Shown in pieces: positions 7,137 to 17,504 of a DNA stretch of 39,557 nucleotides. Made by a program: the position numbers and the translations under genes. The notes below the pieces were generated by a model that worked only from the letters and a program-made list of their open reading frames with translations, was not told where the DNA came from and ran no database searches. This DNA comes from Acidobacteriota bacterium (GTDB lineage Bacteria; Acidobacteriota; Terriglobia; UBA7540), in the NCBI GenBank assembly GCA_902812415.1, contig CADDZJ010000029.1:1-39557 (forward strand), given 5' to 3'. Numbering within the stretch: position 1 is the first letter of the stretch; each line of letters starts with the position of its first letter.

Positions 7137-9617
7137 CTATCGCGTGGTCCGCAAGTGATGGAGTTGCGCGCGCACCTGGCCGGCATCAGGGGCGTCAGGC
7201 GCGAGCCTCAGATAGGTTTCAAGTTCACGCCGGGCGGGCGCAGCTTGTCCCGCGCCTTCATACGCGAGGGCCAGTTCGTGGTGCGCGGCGGGAGAATCCG
7301 GCCTGACGCGCAAGGATTGTTCGCAAGCCGCGATTGCCGCATAGAAGTCGCTCTTCATTCGCAGAGCTTCAGAGAGTGCGATGTAGGCTTCCGCATCCTC
7401 AGGTTTCAGGCGCAGGTAGTCGTAATAGTTCTGGATGGCCTCTGAGAAATCGCCGGACAGTTTCAGGGCGTTCGCCAGAGCCAGGCGGACAGGCGCATTT
7501 TCCGCATCCGAGCGCAGAGCTTCACGAAGCTCACGGATGGCGTCGCTGGTTTTCCCCACGCGCAACCATGCTTCAGCCAGGGCATGGTGAGCAGAAGCCA
7601 GATAAGGCGTCGCTTTGAGAGCAGTTTGCGCCTCGGCAATTGCCTTCTCATACTGTCCGGAGTGGAGATACGCTTCCGAGAGCTTTACGTGGGCTTCAGG
7701 CCAATCCGAACGCTGCTTTAAAGCTTGCTCGATGGCGATTCGAGCGCCTTCCCAATCGCCCGATCGTTCGAGCGCCGCAGCCAGATCAAGCTCGCCCGCC
7801 GCATTGCGAGGCTCGAGCAACAGGCTGGCATGATAGGCTTGCGCCGCGCCTTTGGAGTCGCCCTCCCTTGTTAACAATTCTCCCAATTTGCGGAAGTAGC
7901 CGGAGTTCCGGGGCGCCAGGCGCGTTGCCTCGCGGCATTCCGCGACAGCGTCTCTCAAATCGCCATTCTGCGCCAAAGCGTCCGCCAGGCGTTCATGAAG
8001 GCTTGCATCCTGAGGCCGGACGCGCAATGCATCGCGGTAAGTCGGCACCGCCAGTGCAAAGTTCTTTTCCTGAACCAGCAAATCTCCAAGAGCCTCAAGC
8101 GGCCCGGGAGCGTCCGGACGGAGTTCAGCGGCTTTTTGAAGTTCCGCCAGGGCTTCCTGATTTTTACCCAGACTCTTGAAGGTCATCGCCAGACGGTAGC
8201 GCACCTCGAAATTCTTAGGCTCAAAAATCAGGGCCTGGCGGTACTCTTCGGCCGCTTTCGCAAGGTTGCCGGCGGAAGAGTATGCGTTGCCCAGGTCGAC
8301 GTAAGCTTGGGGATCGCGCGGTCGAAGGCTGACCTCTTCCTGATATTGCTGGATGAAGCTTGTCATGTGCGTGGAAGAATTGATCGCCTCGGCAAGATTG
8401 CGTTTGTAGTCCGCATCTTTGGGAGCCATCCGCGCGGCTTCTTTCAGCTCGGCGATGGCGCCCTTCAAATCACCGGTTTCGCGCATCATCAGACCCAATT
8501 GTTCATGCAGGTCTGGATCCTCAGGTCCCAGCCTCACCGCTTCCTGATATTCCGCGACAGCGCCCGGGTCGTTGCCCGTTGAGAGATAGGTGGAAGCAAG
8601 CGCTTCGTGGGCGAGAAGGTAATCCGGCCGCAGTCGGATGGCGTGACGAAACGCCCGGATGGCATCCGCGTAATCGCCCGCTTTCCGATAAGCCAGAGCC
8701 AGCGAATAGTAAAAGACGGGCTGGTCAGGGCGGAATTCAATCGCCAGCTTGTATTCCTCGATGGCGTGCACGAAATCTCCGGAGGTGAACAGGGCGTTCG
8801 CCAGACTCATGTGCAGGTCTGCATCATTCGGGCGGAACTGCATGGCGTCGCGGTATTCGTCTTCGGCCTCGCCGGTCTCGCCCCCTTGAATCAGAGCGGC
8901 GGCCAGCCCGGCGTGAAAACTGGCGTTATCCGGGGCGAGTTGAACCGCCTTGCGCCACTGCTGGATAGCCGCCCGGATGTTGCCGGACTGCTGAAGCGCA
9001 TTGGCCCAGGCGGCATAGGCTGGCGCATTCCTGGGGTCTAGTTGCAAGGCCTCTTGGTATTCGGCGACCGCCTTCTGGAACTGCTGCGCAGCGGCGTAGG
9101 CGTTGCCCAGGCGAATGTGGTTCATGGCATCGTGGCGATGAAGTTTGACCGCTGCCTTGTAATCCTGAATGGCTTGCTGCACTTGGCCCTGCGCAAGTTC
9201 AAGCGCGCCCAGATTGGGATAAACGTTGGGGAGGTTCGCGTTCAGCCGCGCAGCCTCGCGGTATTCGTAAATGGCTTGTGGAATCTGGTTTAAGCCCACG
9301 TAAGCGCTGGCTAGATCATAATGCGCCGCGGCATCGTCGGGTCGCAGCGCCAACGCGCGGCGGTAAGCTTGGGCGGCCTCACTCCACTTTTGCTCGTGAG
9401 CGAACCTGTTTCCCTGCTTCACCAGACCGGCGACGGTGGCAGGCTCGTGTTCGGTTGAGGCTACGGGTGGAGCAACTTGAACGGGATTCGCGCTTTGGTT
9501 CCCGGTGGGTCCGAAAGGGCTGGCAGCCGGAGCCGTGGTTTGGGGGAGAGAGGGTAAACAGATGAATAGAAAGGTAAGGATGGCCTCCAGGCAGTATCTC
9601 GCCATGTCCTTGATCAT
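7137..9617 (-). CDS. Large secreted tetratricopeptide-repeat protein
   Basis: About 826 aa from the ATG at 9617, which has a GGGGG run about 8 bases upstream. An upstream in-frame ATG at 9656 lacks this. A short N-terminal signal-like segment (about residues 5-25, ILTFLFICLPSLP) and a Pro/Ala-rich stretch precede about 22 consecutive 34-residue TPR units. These run from about residue 60 to the C-terminus and carry motifs such as A..YRRALALRPDDAAAHYDLA and AIEEYKLAIEFRPDQP. Such arrays form a superhelix for protein-protein interaction; no enzymatic domain is visible. It is the last gene of a minus-strand run of exported proteins and starts 46 bases after the propeller gene. Partners are unknown. 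Confidence 0.88.
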   Translation of the reverse strand: MIKDMARYCLEAILTFLFICLPSLPQTTAPAASPFGPTGNQSANPVQVAPPVASTEHEPATVAGLVKQGNRFAHEQKWSEAAQAYRRALALRPDDAAAHYDLASAYVGLNQIPQAIYEYREAARLNANLPNVYPNLGALELAQGQVQQAIQDYKAAVKLHRHDAMNHIRLGNAYAAAQQFQKAVAEYQEALQLDPRNAPAYAAWANALQQSGNIRAAIQQWRKAVQLAPDNASFHAGLAAALIQGGETGEAEDEYRDAMQFRPNDADLHMSLANALFTSGDFVHAIEEYKLAIEFRPDQPVFYYSLALAYRKAGDYADAIRAFRHAIRLRPDYLLAHEALASTYLSTGNDPGAVAEYQEAVRLGPEDPDLHEQLGLMMRETGDLKGAIAELKEAARMAPKDADYKRNLAEAINSSTHMTSFIQQYQEEVSLRPRDPQAYVDLGNAYSSAGNLAKAAEEYRQALIFEPKNFEVRYRLAMTFKSLGKNQEALAELQKAAELRPDAPGPLEALGDLLVQEKNFALAVPTYRDALRVRPQDASLHERLADALAQNGDLRDAVAECREATRLAPRNSGYFRKLGELLTREGDSKGAAQAYHASLLLEPRNAAGELDLAAALERSGDWEGARIAIEQALKQRSDWPEAHVKLSEAYLHSGQYEKAIAEAQTALKATPYLASAHHALAEAWLRVGKTSDAIRELREALRSDAENAPVRLALANALKLSGDFSEAIQNYYDYLRLKPEDAEAYIALSEALRMKSDFYAAIAACEQSLRVRPDSPAAHHELALAYEGAGQAAPARRELETYLRLAPDAPDAGQVRAQLHHLRTTR

Positions 9618-9662
9618 GGGCTGCCCCCTGGATATAAGAATACACCCATTGGGCAAGGCCGC

Positions 9663-12283
9663 CTACCGAAGTGAGTTCTGCTCGAGTTGCTGGATGGCGG
9701 CGTCGATCCACCAGCGTTCTGTCGCATCGGCTTTGGCGCGCGCCTCGCGCAATGCCGGAAGGGTCAACGCCGCAGGTTGACGTTCCAGGGCCTCGACCGC
9801 CGCTTCACGCTGGTCGTCATCGGTCGCGCTCGCCAGACGGGCGATCAAAACTTCAATCTGCTGCTGCGGTTTGATGCCGATATAGACGCTGGCCGAGGCG
9901 GGGATAGGGTCCATTCGCAAGTCGGAGTCGATCGAGGCGGCTTCAATCGGATGTTTTCCGCCGGAAAGGGGTTGAATGAGAGCAAAGTTCTGTTCCTGCG
10001 GAGCGCTCCATGTTCCTCCGTCAACCCGCCAGGTGAAGAGTGGTTTCTCCGAAGCGGTGCTCGAAAAAGTCACGCGCACCGTGGCCGGAGCGGTCTGTGT
10101 CAGGCGGATCGTCGTGTGGGGAAAGGGGCCGGGCGGAGACCAGATGACGTACTCACCCACGTGATTGTTTGCCAGCAGCGTCTCTAGGAACGCGTTGCCC
10201 CGATCATCGATCGGGACCCGCCGTAGCAGTCGCCCGTCGATAAAAGGCTGAGGCTCACCGGAATTAAAGACGGGGCGGCAGAGGCCGGCAACGCCTTCGT
10301 AAACGTTGCCCTGCCACGTCCACCAGGAGCGTCCCAGTCGGTCGCGCGCGAGTGAAGTTGACTGAGTGACCGCGCATCCGGGAGGAGGAGGGAGCGGAGG
10401 GCTTGGCGCAAACCACCGGAGAAGTCGACCGCTGTGCGGCACATAAGGAATCACGTGCCAGCCGGCCCGAGGCTCCAGTTCCCACGTCTCATGATGAATG
10501 TTCACCGCCAGTCTGCCGTCCTGATCAAAAAAGGCCGGGCCGTCGAACGGATACATGGGACTGCCCGGCATCTGCGACCAGTTCCAGAGACGCCAGACGT
10601 TTCCGTCAAAATAATTGACGCCACCGCACGCGCCCATGAAGACAATCTGGGAGTTGGGTCCATAAGTGGGCTGGAACCCGTCCTGAGTGGCGTTCACAAA
10701 GCGCACCAGATGACTGCTTTCCCTTAGCAGGGAGGCCTGATAAGTGGGATAAGGGGTCCAGATTCCGCCGCGCGGATCAAAGACGCCCACCGTTCTTTGT
10801 TGACAACCGGGGAAGAGCCAGATGCGGCCTTCGGAGTCCGCATCCGCGCCGTTAATGAAGACCGGATTGACACTTTCCGGCAAAGGATGCGCGATCCATT
10901 TTTCTCCGTCCCATTCGTTGAGGGCGCGGCCGCCGAGCGCCAGAATGCCCCACAGGCGAAACTGTTGATCCGGCTGGAGGGACGTGAACGTATTGAGTAC
11001 TTGAATGTCCTTTGGAGGCCGGGCAGGTTGAAGCATCGACTTTGCGTCGAAGGCCACGGAACGTGAGGGCTGAAACTGACGGCAAGCATCCGCCCATCGG
11101 CGAGGGCATAAAGCCGGATGGCGCTGTCAAGCGGGAATCCCCGTTGCCAGTCGACGAGTTGCGGCGCGCGAGAACGGGAAGGGATGAACCACAGGCCCGC
11201 TCCAGCCGACCCAAGCCATATCCCTTCGGGCGTTGACAGCCATGGCCGCGATGAAGCTATGGCTGCATCCGGGATGTCATCAATGCCCGTCAGCGCCTTT
11301 TGCCAGCGGCCTTTCCACAGTCGCCACAACGTAGACGACAGGCGATGGGCAGGGGTTTCGGCCACCGGTTCCGAGAAAGGATAGGCCACAACATAGGCGT
11401 CCTTGCCAACCTGGAAAATCTTTGTGATCCGTTCAAAGGCGCCAGGTTCCGGCTCCGGGATGCGATGGGCTTCAAGCTTCACCGTATCGATGGAATAAAG
11501 ACCGTCGCGAAGAATCCCTGCCCACAGGCGCTTTTCGTCTGCCACGCCGAGAAAACTGACGGTAGCATCCGGCAGGCCCGTGATCGCTCGGTGGTGCACA
11601 AACGAATGCCCGTCGTAGATCAGAAAACCTTCGAGCGGCCTCCAGTTGGGGAATCTCCAGCCCGAGCCGACCCAAAACCAGGTTCGGTCCTGGCCGTCTG
11701 AGGTCGCTTCGAGGGGTGTGTACATGGCGGGCCGACCCGGTGGGTGAATGTAAGGGGAAAACTCTCCAGGTGGAAACGTGTAAGCCGGTTTCACGCGGCC
11801 GTCCTGCCCCAGGTGATAGATCCAGCCGTCGTTAGCGGTAATCCATAGGCTATCTGACGGGGCGGGAAAGATGCGCGGGGTAGAGAAAACGCGCGGAGCG
11901 GCTTCGGCAGGCAGCATGCCGAGGAGCTTGGATTCATCCCCGGGATACCACATGATGGCCACCCCGCCCGGCATCTGCTGCCAAGCCACCATCACCCCGC
12001 CGGAAGGCCCTTTCCAGATGCCCAGAGGGAACGAACCCTCTGACTGAACTGCTGCGCGCGCCCAGTGGTGGCCTTCCCAGCGATAGACCCCGCCGGCAAA
12101 CCCAAACCCCACAGCCCACACCATGCCGTCAGCATCCTGGGCCGTCATGGTTATTCGGGTTTGATCGACTGTTGGGAGAGTTTCGCAGAATGCTGCGGAG
12201 AGGCCCGTGAGCGCCAGGAGAACCAGCGCTGCGATCGTGGGCAGTTTGGACGTTGTCGGGATTTTGCCTGCGCGATCGTTCAT
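9663..12283 (-). pseudogene. Frameshifted secreted beta-propeller-like protein gene
   Basis: Two overlapping frames together encode one protein of about 873 aa. The first runs from the ATG at 12283, with a signal-like N-terminus (IAALVLLALTGLSAAF) and repeated blade-like WxxDGxVxW segments. It is coherent up to LADGRMLAVSF and then turns to nonsense. The second frame takes over with QPSRSVAFDAKSMLQP and continues to 9663 (end ...DAAIQQLEQNSLR). The switch lies near 11072-11080; one extra base in the AAA run there would restore a single frame. Blade sequences (e.g. DADSEGRIWLFPGC) resemble two-component-regulator-type propellers; no kinase domain is present. The ATG lies one base past the stop of the DUF4139 gene. 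A sequencing or assembly error is as likely as real decay. Confidence 0.75.
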
Positions 12284-12284
12284 G

Positions 12285-13787
12285 TCACCAGGTGTAATGA
12301 ACCGTGTAGGTCAAAACTTTTTCCCCATCCGGAGGGACCTGAACACGGAATTCGATGGTGTGGCTGTCCATTTTCACAAATACATTGGAGTGCTGAGCAA
12401 TTTCCCAGGTGTCGCCTCGATAGAGATGCTCATCCACGCGGATTTCAACCGGTTGCTGCTTGTGATTTCGCAGCCGGATTTCAAAGGCTTCGTCCAGCCT
12501 GCGACGAAGGTTATCAATCACGTAGTTGGTGCGGCGCCGGTCGCCGGTTAAATCAAACGAATTCCCTGTGTAAACGCTCACATTTTCATTCTCCGGGGTG
12601 TGTGGGATTTCACTCTCGCCCAGAAATTCCAGATTCCCATCCTGATCCTGGCGATAGAAGCGGAGGCGGCCCGCAGGCAGCGGAATGCCCAGGTGGTTTG
12701 CCTGGGTGTTTGCAAACTCGCGCATCACCCGCACAGCATGATTGGATTCCGTGCCGAACTCGCTATTCTGCCGGATCATCTGCATGCTCCAGCCGTTATA
12801 TTGATTCTGCGGAATCTTGAGGCCGTCATAAACGTAATAAAGACTCGACTGCATTCCATCCGCGCGGATGAATTCCACTTGCTTGGCTTCCTGATCGCGC
12901 AACGTGACGGGGCGATGAAGCGTGTAAGGGTGATATTCGTCAAACGGCTTCTGAGTAACCAGTTGGGGTAGTCGAAGGGCGTCTAAGACGCCTCCTGGTA
13001 CACCCCCAACTACGCCGCCATATTGCGGCTGAATCTCGTTCACCGTTCCAGCCATTAATTTAATGCGGGCGTTTCCAAAGGTCATGCCGCTGCGATTATG
13101 AATGGTGACCTAGCCGAGCAGATTGAGCGCCTGGTCTGCACCCGGCTCAATCACGTTATAAGTGGCTTCCCAGTTCATGCCCTGGGTGACGTAGCTGAGG
13201 TCCGCATTCACATGGTCGGCTTTCTGACTCTCAATGACCCAGCTTAAGGCGGGTTTCAGGATGCTGCCTTCGGTAAGCGCAGGGAAGAGCGGCTGCCCGG
13301 GGAGAGAAAACTGAAGCTGCCCGTTCACTTCGACAATAGGCTCGTTGGCTCCGGGGTAATACTGTGGCTGCCCGCCGTAAGGTTGAGGATAAGGAGATGG
13401 ATTGGGCGGCGCGTACCCGCTGCGGATGATCTTGCCGCGAACCACTTCGCTTTGGCCGTCTCGCACCGTAAGGAAGTTAATCTCCTGTCCCTCATAAAGC
13501 TGCAACATGCGGCTCTGGGTCACAGGGCCGGCGCGGTAGTTCTGTTCCAGGATGCGTAGCGGATATTGGCCGGAGGGGTCGCGCAGGATGACGGAATCCG
13601 GCTCAAGGAAGGCCGTCACGTCAGAGATCTGAACGTTGTTCACTCCCGGTTTCAGATCGAGCGGCGTCTGAACGCGAACCACAGCAAAATTTTGATTGTA
13701 GATTGTGAGTCGGGGTTCTTGAGACCAGGCCGCAGCCCCGATCAGGAATAAAATGCAGGAACAAACCAGGACTCTGCGCGCCGCCAT
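12285..13787 (-). pseudogene. DUF4139-domain exported protein interrupted by an in-frame TAG
   Basis: The frame is continuous for 501 codons from the ATG at 13787 (GGAGGGGG three bases upstream) except for one TAG at 13110-13112. The N-terminal part has a signal peptide (VLVCSCILFLIGAAAWS) and LTIYNQNFAVVRVQTPLDLKPG, typical of the start of DUF4139-type proteins. After the TAG the sequence reads VTIHNRSGMTFGNARIKLMAG. Relatives have GWVTLxNxSG at this point, so a conserved Trp (TGG) appears changed to TAG. The remainder, ending at 12285, looks intact and includes the NYVIDNLRRRLDEAFEIRLRN and VHYTW ends. The segment after the stop could restart at ATG 13085, but that would lack a signal peptide. 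Nonsense mutation, readthrough or sequence error are all possible. Confidence 0.78.
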
Positions 13788-13900
13788 GTTCCCCCTCCGA
13801 GGAAGGGCTCTCGATGCCGTGATGCTCAATTGTTATGCAGAAGCTTTAACGAGTCTGCACAGCCCCGAGGCCCACCCATTGATACAAAAATCGTCCTTGT

Positions 13901-13974
13901 GTCATTCCCGCACAGGCGGGAATCTTTTTCCACATCGCCTGCCGGTAGTGGATTCCCGCTTCCGCAGAAATGAC
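13901..13974. repeat. Interspersed palindromic repeat (GTCATTCCCGC type)
   Basis: GTCATTCCCGCACAGGCGGG at the left and ATTCCCGCTTCCGCAGAAAT followed by GAC at the right form nested inverted repeats: the outer GTCATT/AATGAC and the inner CCCGC..GCGGG. Related GTCATTCCCGC-GCGGGAATCC repeats are widespread in bacterial genomes. It lies in the gap between the FecR and DUF4139 genes; the rest of 13830-14157 holds nothing recognised. Confidence 0.6.
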
Positions 13975-14157
13975 CGGCATGGATGATTTTCGAGAGAGCC
14001 GTGAAGCTCCTTGGGCTGAAAGCAAAGGCGAATTTTATCACTAAGCAAAGGCATTATAACTTTGAATTTTGCCCTGCATGCGGAAGGCATTCATCGAATG
14101 CTTTTGAACCTTCCGAAGAATTTGACACCGGCACGCAGCTTTTTGTTCGATAGTTTT

Positions 14158-16578
14158 TCAGCGCCTGCCGTGGCCGCCGCTGGAGGCGCCGCCGTGCAAG
14201 CCGCCGCCGCCACCGTGGTATCCTCCTCCGCCACTACTACGGGAAAAGCCGCCCGATGAGGGCCGGGAGTAGCTGCGGGAGGAATAGCCGCGATAGCCGC
14301 CGCCATAACCTGATGAGCGCTCGTTCACGATGGGCTTGTTGATTTCAAGAGGAGGTTTTTGGTAAGAACCGCGGCTGGCCCATCCCCAACCCGACGAGCG
14401 GGAAGGGGATTGCCAGCCCCATTTGTTGGATTGCGGACGCGGCGCAGAAAATCCCGCCCCACTTCGCTCGAAGGATTGCCGAGGCTGGGGTGTGAAAGTC
14501 TGCCAGCCCGAACGGGCCCCGCGCGCGGGTGATTCCCCGGGGGAGGAGTGGAATGAATTTTGTGGCATTGTTCGCATACCCTGATTCGCCGGGGTAAACG
14601 ACCGCGTGCGGTACTCAGGACGGTTGCCGGAGCCGGCATTTTGGCCAGAGCCAAAACTGCGCCAGCCCTCACGGCCAGATTGTGCAGGAGCGTTGCGGAA
14701 TACTCCTCTGTTGTCCTGGTAGATGCGAGTTCCGGAATTAGCCGAAGCTCCTTGCCGGACGGATGGATTCGAGGAAACGCGGCCCGAGGGCGAGGCCCCA
14801 AAAGTGCGCCAGCCCTGACGAGTCTGCCGATTGTTTGAAAATGCAGGCTGGTTGGCATTCCTCTGAAAGGAATTTGAATTCGATGCTCCACCCTGCCGTT
14901 GATAAGCCGGCTGTGACGTAGTGGAAGAGCCTGCTCCGAGACGGCGCCAGCCTTGCTGTGTCGCTTGCTGATTGCCGGAAAATGCCGAACGCGAAGCATT
15001 GTTGGATTGAACCCGCGATGCAGGATCCGTCGCCATTCTCCCGTTCGTCATGCCGCGAGCGTCGATTGTATTCGGACGGTTGTTCTGGATCATTCTCTGA
15101 ACACTGGCCACCTGCTCGTTGAACGGTCTGGGGCCGGCGGGTGGTTGATGAGTGGTGAAGAAACGGCGATTGCTGACGGCGCTCGATGGGATAGCGCCCC
15201 GGCTCGCAGGTCTTGTCGTGGTACGGAGGCTGGACCTTGTGGGAACCACCGGAACGTGCCCGGCAACGTACTGCGCCTGACGAAGCTGGGCTTCGGTGAT
15301 GGTCGCTCGCCGCGCATGAAGCACGTTGCCAGCCGCGAACTGCTGTGAGGGAACCGTAACAATGGCGCGGCGCACTCGCGCATTCACCATGGCCGCCTGA
15401 AGATTGGAGTAGACAGGTCGTCCTCTCCCGGCCAGCGGTGACACGTAACCAACGTTCCTGATGTTCGTGATGTTTGTAACGTTGCGAATGTTGGTGACGT
15501 TGACGACGTTGAAGCCTCCGCGGTATCCCCACCAACGGTAGAATGGATCACACGGTCCCACGGGCAGCCAGCCAATCGATCCAAAACCAAAGCCGACGCC
15601 GAAATGGAACCTTCCGCCAAAACCAAACCCGAAGAAGGAAACATAGGCAGGGGCCCAGATGGGCCGATAGGCTGGAAACACCGGGCCCGGCCACCAGCAC
15701 CAGGAGTTGCCATAAAAGAACCAACGGCCATAGTGATAAGGCGCCCAGCCCCAGGGCTCATACGAAACCCAGGTCCATCCCCAATAAGGCTCCCAGGCCC
15801 ATCGGCCATCGTAATAGGGAATCCAGCCGGCGTTGACGTAAGGCGTCCAGCACCAGTCGTAACCGGGAACATAGACCCAGTGACCGTAGGCGTCCAAATC
15901 TTCTGCGCCCGTGTAATAGTGATTGGCATATTGCCAACTTCGCGCGTTTTCGATGACATTATCGCGCTGATCGTTCCACTTGTCCCAGTCGTCGCGGCCC
16001 GGCGCTTCGACGATCTGGTACTGAGGATTGTCCGTGCCCTCCACGGTCATCATCTCGTTTTTGTTGAGGTTTGCGCTCCCTTGAGGAGTTGAGACCTGGG
16101 CGCGCCCTTTTCGCACCGTAATCTTGGTTTGAGATTCTGAATCAACCTCAATGCGATAGACTCCCGGTTCGAGGGGATGAACGGCTACGTTCGGCGTGTC
16201 GATTTCAACATTCCCCTCTGCGCCCTTTAGAACTGTATAGTCTGCCAGGCCTTGCGCGATCTGCACCTGAATATGATTTTGCGAGAGGTCGGCGATCTTG
16301 GCGTCGGTTTGCGAACCGAGCCGCAGGATATCCGCATAATCAAGCTGCAATTCAGACCTTGAGTCCTGGCCGGTTGAGACTTTATCGCCGGCAACGACAG
16401 GCGCATTGACGGCGGCTGCGATCCATTCACCCGTATCGCCGCGTTGGGTGGAAACCTGCCCATGAATGAAGCTAATGCGCGCTACACCTGAGTTCGGGCC
16501 TTCTTCAGCTCTGAGTCTGGGTGTTCCAAGAACGACCATCACTGCGAACGCAATCAGCATCCAAAATCGATTCTTCAT
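14158..16578 (-). CDS. Secreted FecR-domain protein with Trp/Tyr/Gly-rich and Ser/Gly/Asn-rich regions
   Basis: An 806-aa protein with a good Shine-Dalgarno (GGAGG, 7 bases) before the ATG at 16578. A signal peptide (LIAFAVMVVLG, cleavage near RAEE) is followed by a FecR-type beta domain at about residues 30-185 (ISFIHGQVSTQRGDTGEW; TPNVAVHPLEPGVYRIEV; ITVRKGRAQV). Residues about 205-365 are extremely rich in Trp, Tyr, Gly and Pro (repeated GWAPYHYGRW-like units), as in the DUF6600 proteins commonly joined to FecR domains. After NVTNIRNVTNI repeats, the C-terminal half is low complexity (Ser, Asn, Gln, Arg, Gly) with repeated GWRxFG motifs and a Gly/His tail. There is no membrane anchor other than the signal. 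FecR normally senses envelope signals with a sigma factor, but none is encoded nearby. A structural envelope role is a guess. Confidence 0.85.
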   Translation of the reverse strand: MKNRFWMLIAFAVMVVLGTPRLRAEEGPNSGVARISFIHGQVSTQRGDTGEWIAAAVNAPVVAGDKVSTGQDSRSELQLDYADILRLGSQTDAKIADLSQNHIQVQIAQGLADYTVLKGAEGNVEIDTPNVAVHPLEPGVYRIEVDSESQTKITVRKGRAQVSTPQGSANLNKNEMMTVEGTDNPQYQIVEAPGRDDWDKWNDQRDNVIENARSWQYANHYYTGAEDLDAYGHWVYVPGYDWCWTPYVNAGWIPYYDGRWAWEPYWGWTWVSYEPWGWAPYHYGRWFFYGNSWCWWPGPVFPAYRPIWAPAYVSFFGFGFGGRFHFGVGFGFGSIGWLPVGPCDPFYRWWGYRGGFNVVNVTNIRNVTNITNIRNVGYVSPLAGRGRPVYSNLQAAMVNARVRRAIVTVPSQQFAAGNVLHARRATITEAQLRQAQYVAGHVPVVPTRSSLRTTTRPASRGAIPSSAVSNRRFFTTHQPPAGPRPFNEQVASVQRMIQNNRPNTIDARGMTNGRMATDPASRVQSNNASRSAFSGNQQATQQGWRRLGAGSSTTSQPAYQRQGGASNSNSFQRNANQPAFSNNRQTRQGWRTFGASPSGRVSSNPSVRQGASANSGTRIYQDNRGVFRNAPAQSGREGWRSFGSGQNAGSGNRPEYRTRSFTPANQGMRTMPQNSFHSSPGESPARGARSGWQTFTPQPRQSFERSGAGFSAPRPQSNKWGWQSPSRSSGWGWASRGSYQKPPLEINKPIVNERSSGYGGGYRGYSSRSYSRPSSGGFSRSSGGGGYHGGGGGLHGGASSGGHGRR

Positions 16579-17300
16579 AGGGCACCTCCGAGGGAGCCAC
16601 AGGTGCGGCGCCGCTCATTGGCAGTAAAGGGCACGCCACGCGCCATTCCGAGCTTTCCAGACAGAGCGAGAATCTGCTTATTCTTCAATCACTTAGATGA
16701 GTTAAAAATCTGATTCATTCTCAACTTGTTGATAGAGGCTTGGTGGATTTCGGCCAGAGATGGTTAAATTCAGCCGAAACAGGCAGGAGTTAGTTTGACA
16801 AAATTTACACTCTGTCTCGGACCCTGTCCAATGGGGGGCGATTCAGGAATCGACCCTTTTTGCTGCTCAATTTGCCCAATTCCACGTCACCCGAATGACG
16901 AACAATTTCCCTCTTTTTCAGCTAAGCCCTTTCTTTTCTGCCCACTGCGAGAAACGAACAAATTCAATCCATAAGTCGTTTAGATTCTTTAAGATACAAT
17001 AAATTTTGGAAATTGTTGGTAAAAGGTGAGCGAACAATAAGCCAATAACATCCCTGTTTTCAATAAGGTAGATGAATTCCCCGCACTCACCCGACCTAAA
17101 CATTCTCTTTTTCCGTGCTTCCTTGCAGAATTGTGGTTATTCAAAACCCCGATCCTGTCCTCTCTCATGACCAAGGGAGAAACACTCCTGTCAGTCCGGG
17201 TGCCCATTGTAGTTTTATATTCCGCTTCCATTTTGATTGCTCGCCGTCCCTCGCTCCCGACAGCGGATAAGCTGCCTGGGAAGGGGGCAGCGGAACTCCT
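16579..17300. other. AT-rich intergenic region with no recognised gene
   Basis: No open frame here has a ribosome site, recognisable motif or coding-like composition. TTTCGGC..GCCGAAA around 16747-16778 could form a 7-bp hairpin upstream of the FecR gene. The stretch from about 16840 to 17230 is clearly more AT-rich than its surroundings. No RNA gene family was recognised. Confidence 0.6.
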
Positions 17301-17307
17301 TCATATA

Positions 17308-17425
17308 TTAGGCTATAATAGTAGCCTAACACAGGTCGCGGCTGACCGCAAGGGGGGTTGACGGATTTCCCGATAGGGAGGAAGAAGCAGCTTCTCGCCA
17401 AGGCGCAAAGGAAGCGCCAAAAAAG
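17308..17425 (+). other. Cluster of short hairpins, possible structured RNA
   Basis: Consecutive potential stems on the plus strand are TTAGGCTA/TAGCCTAA (17308-17329, perfect 8 bp), GCGG/CCGC in GCGGCTGACCGC, TCCC/GGGA in TCCCGATAGGGA, GAAG/CTTC, CGCC/GGCG, and GGCGC/GCGCC with a 7-base loop. No known riboswitch or ncRNA consensus was recognised. Repetitive spacer DNA is a plausible alternative. Confidence 0.35.
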
Positions 17426-17504
17426 ACTGTGACGAGCGCCAAGTGACGAGCAAAAGCAACCAGAACCCTTGATTGATTTTTTTACCCCTCACTCATCATT
17501 CGTC

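Noticed and set aside
16610-16650. A sigma54-like TGGCGTG-N4-TTAC sequence upstream of the FecR gene on the minus strand
   Set aside because: The -12 element lacks the required GC, and the wider context gives no support.
16989-17401. Short open frames in the gene desert on both strands
   Set aside because: They have no Shine-Dalgarno, no recognisable motif and AT-rich composition; chance frames are the simpler explanation.
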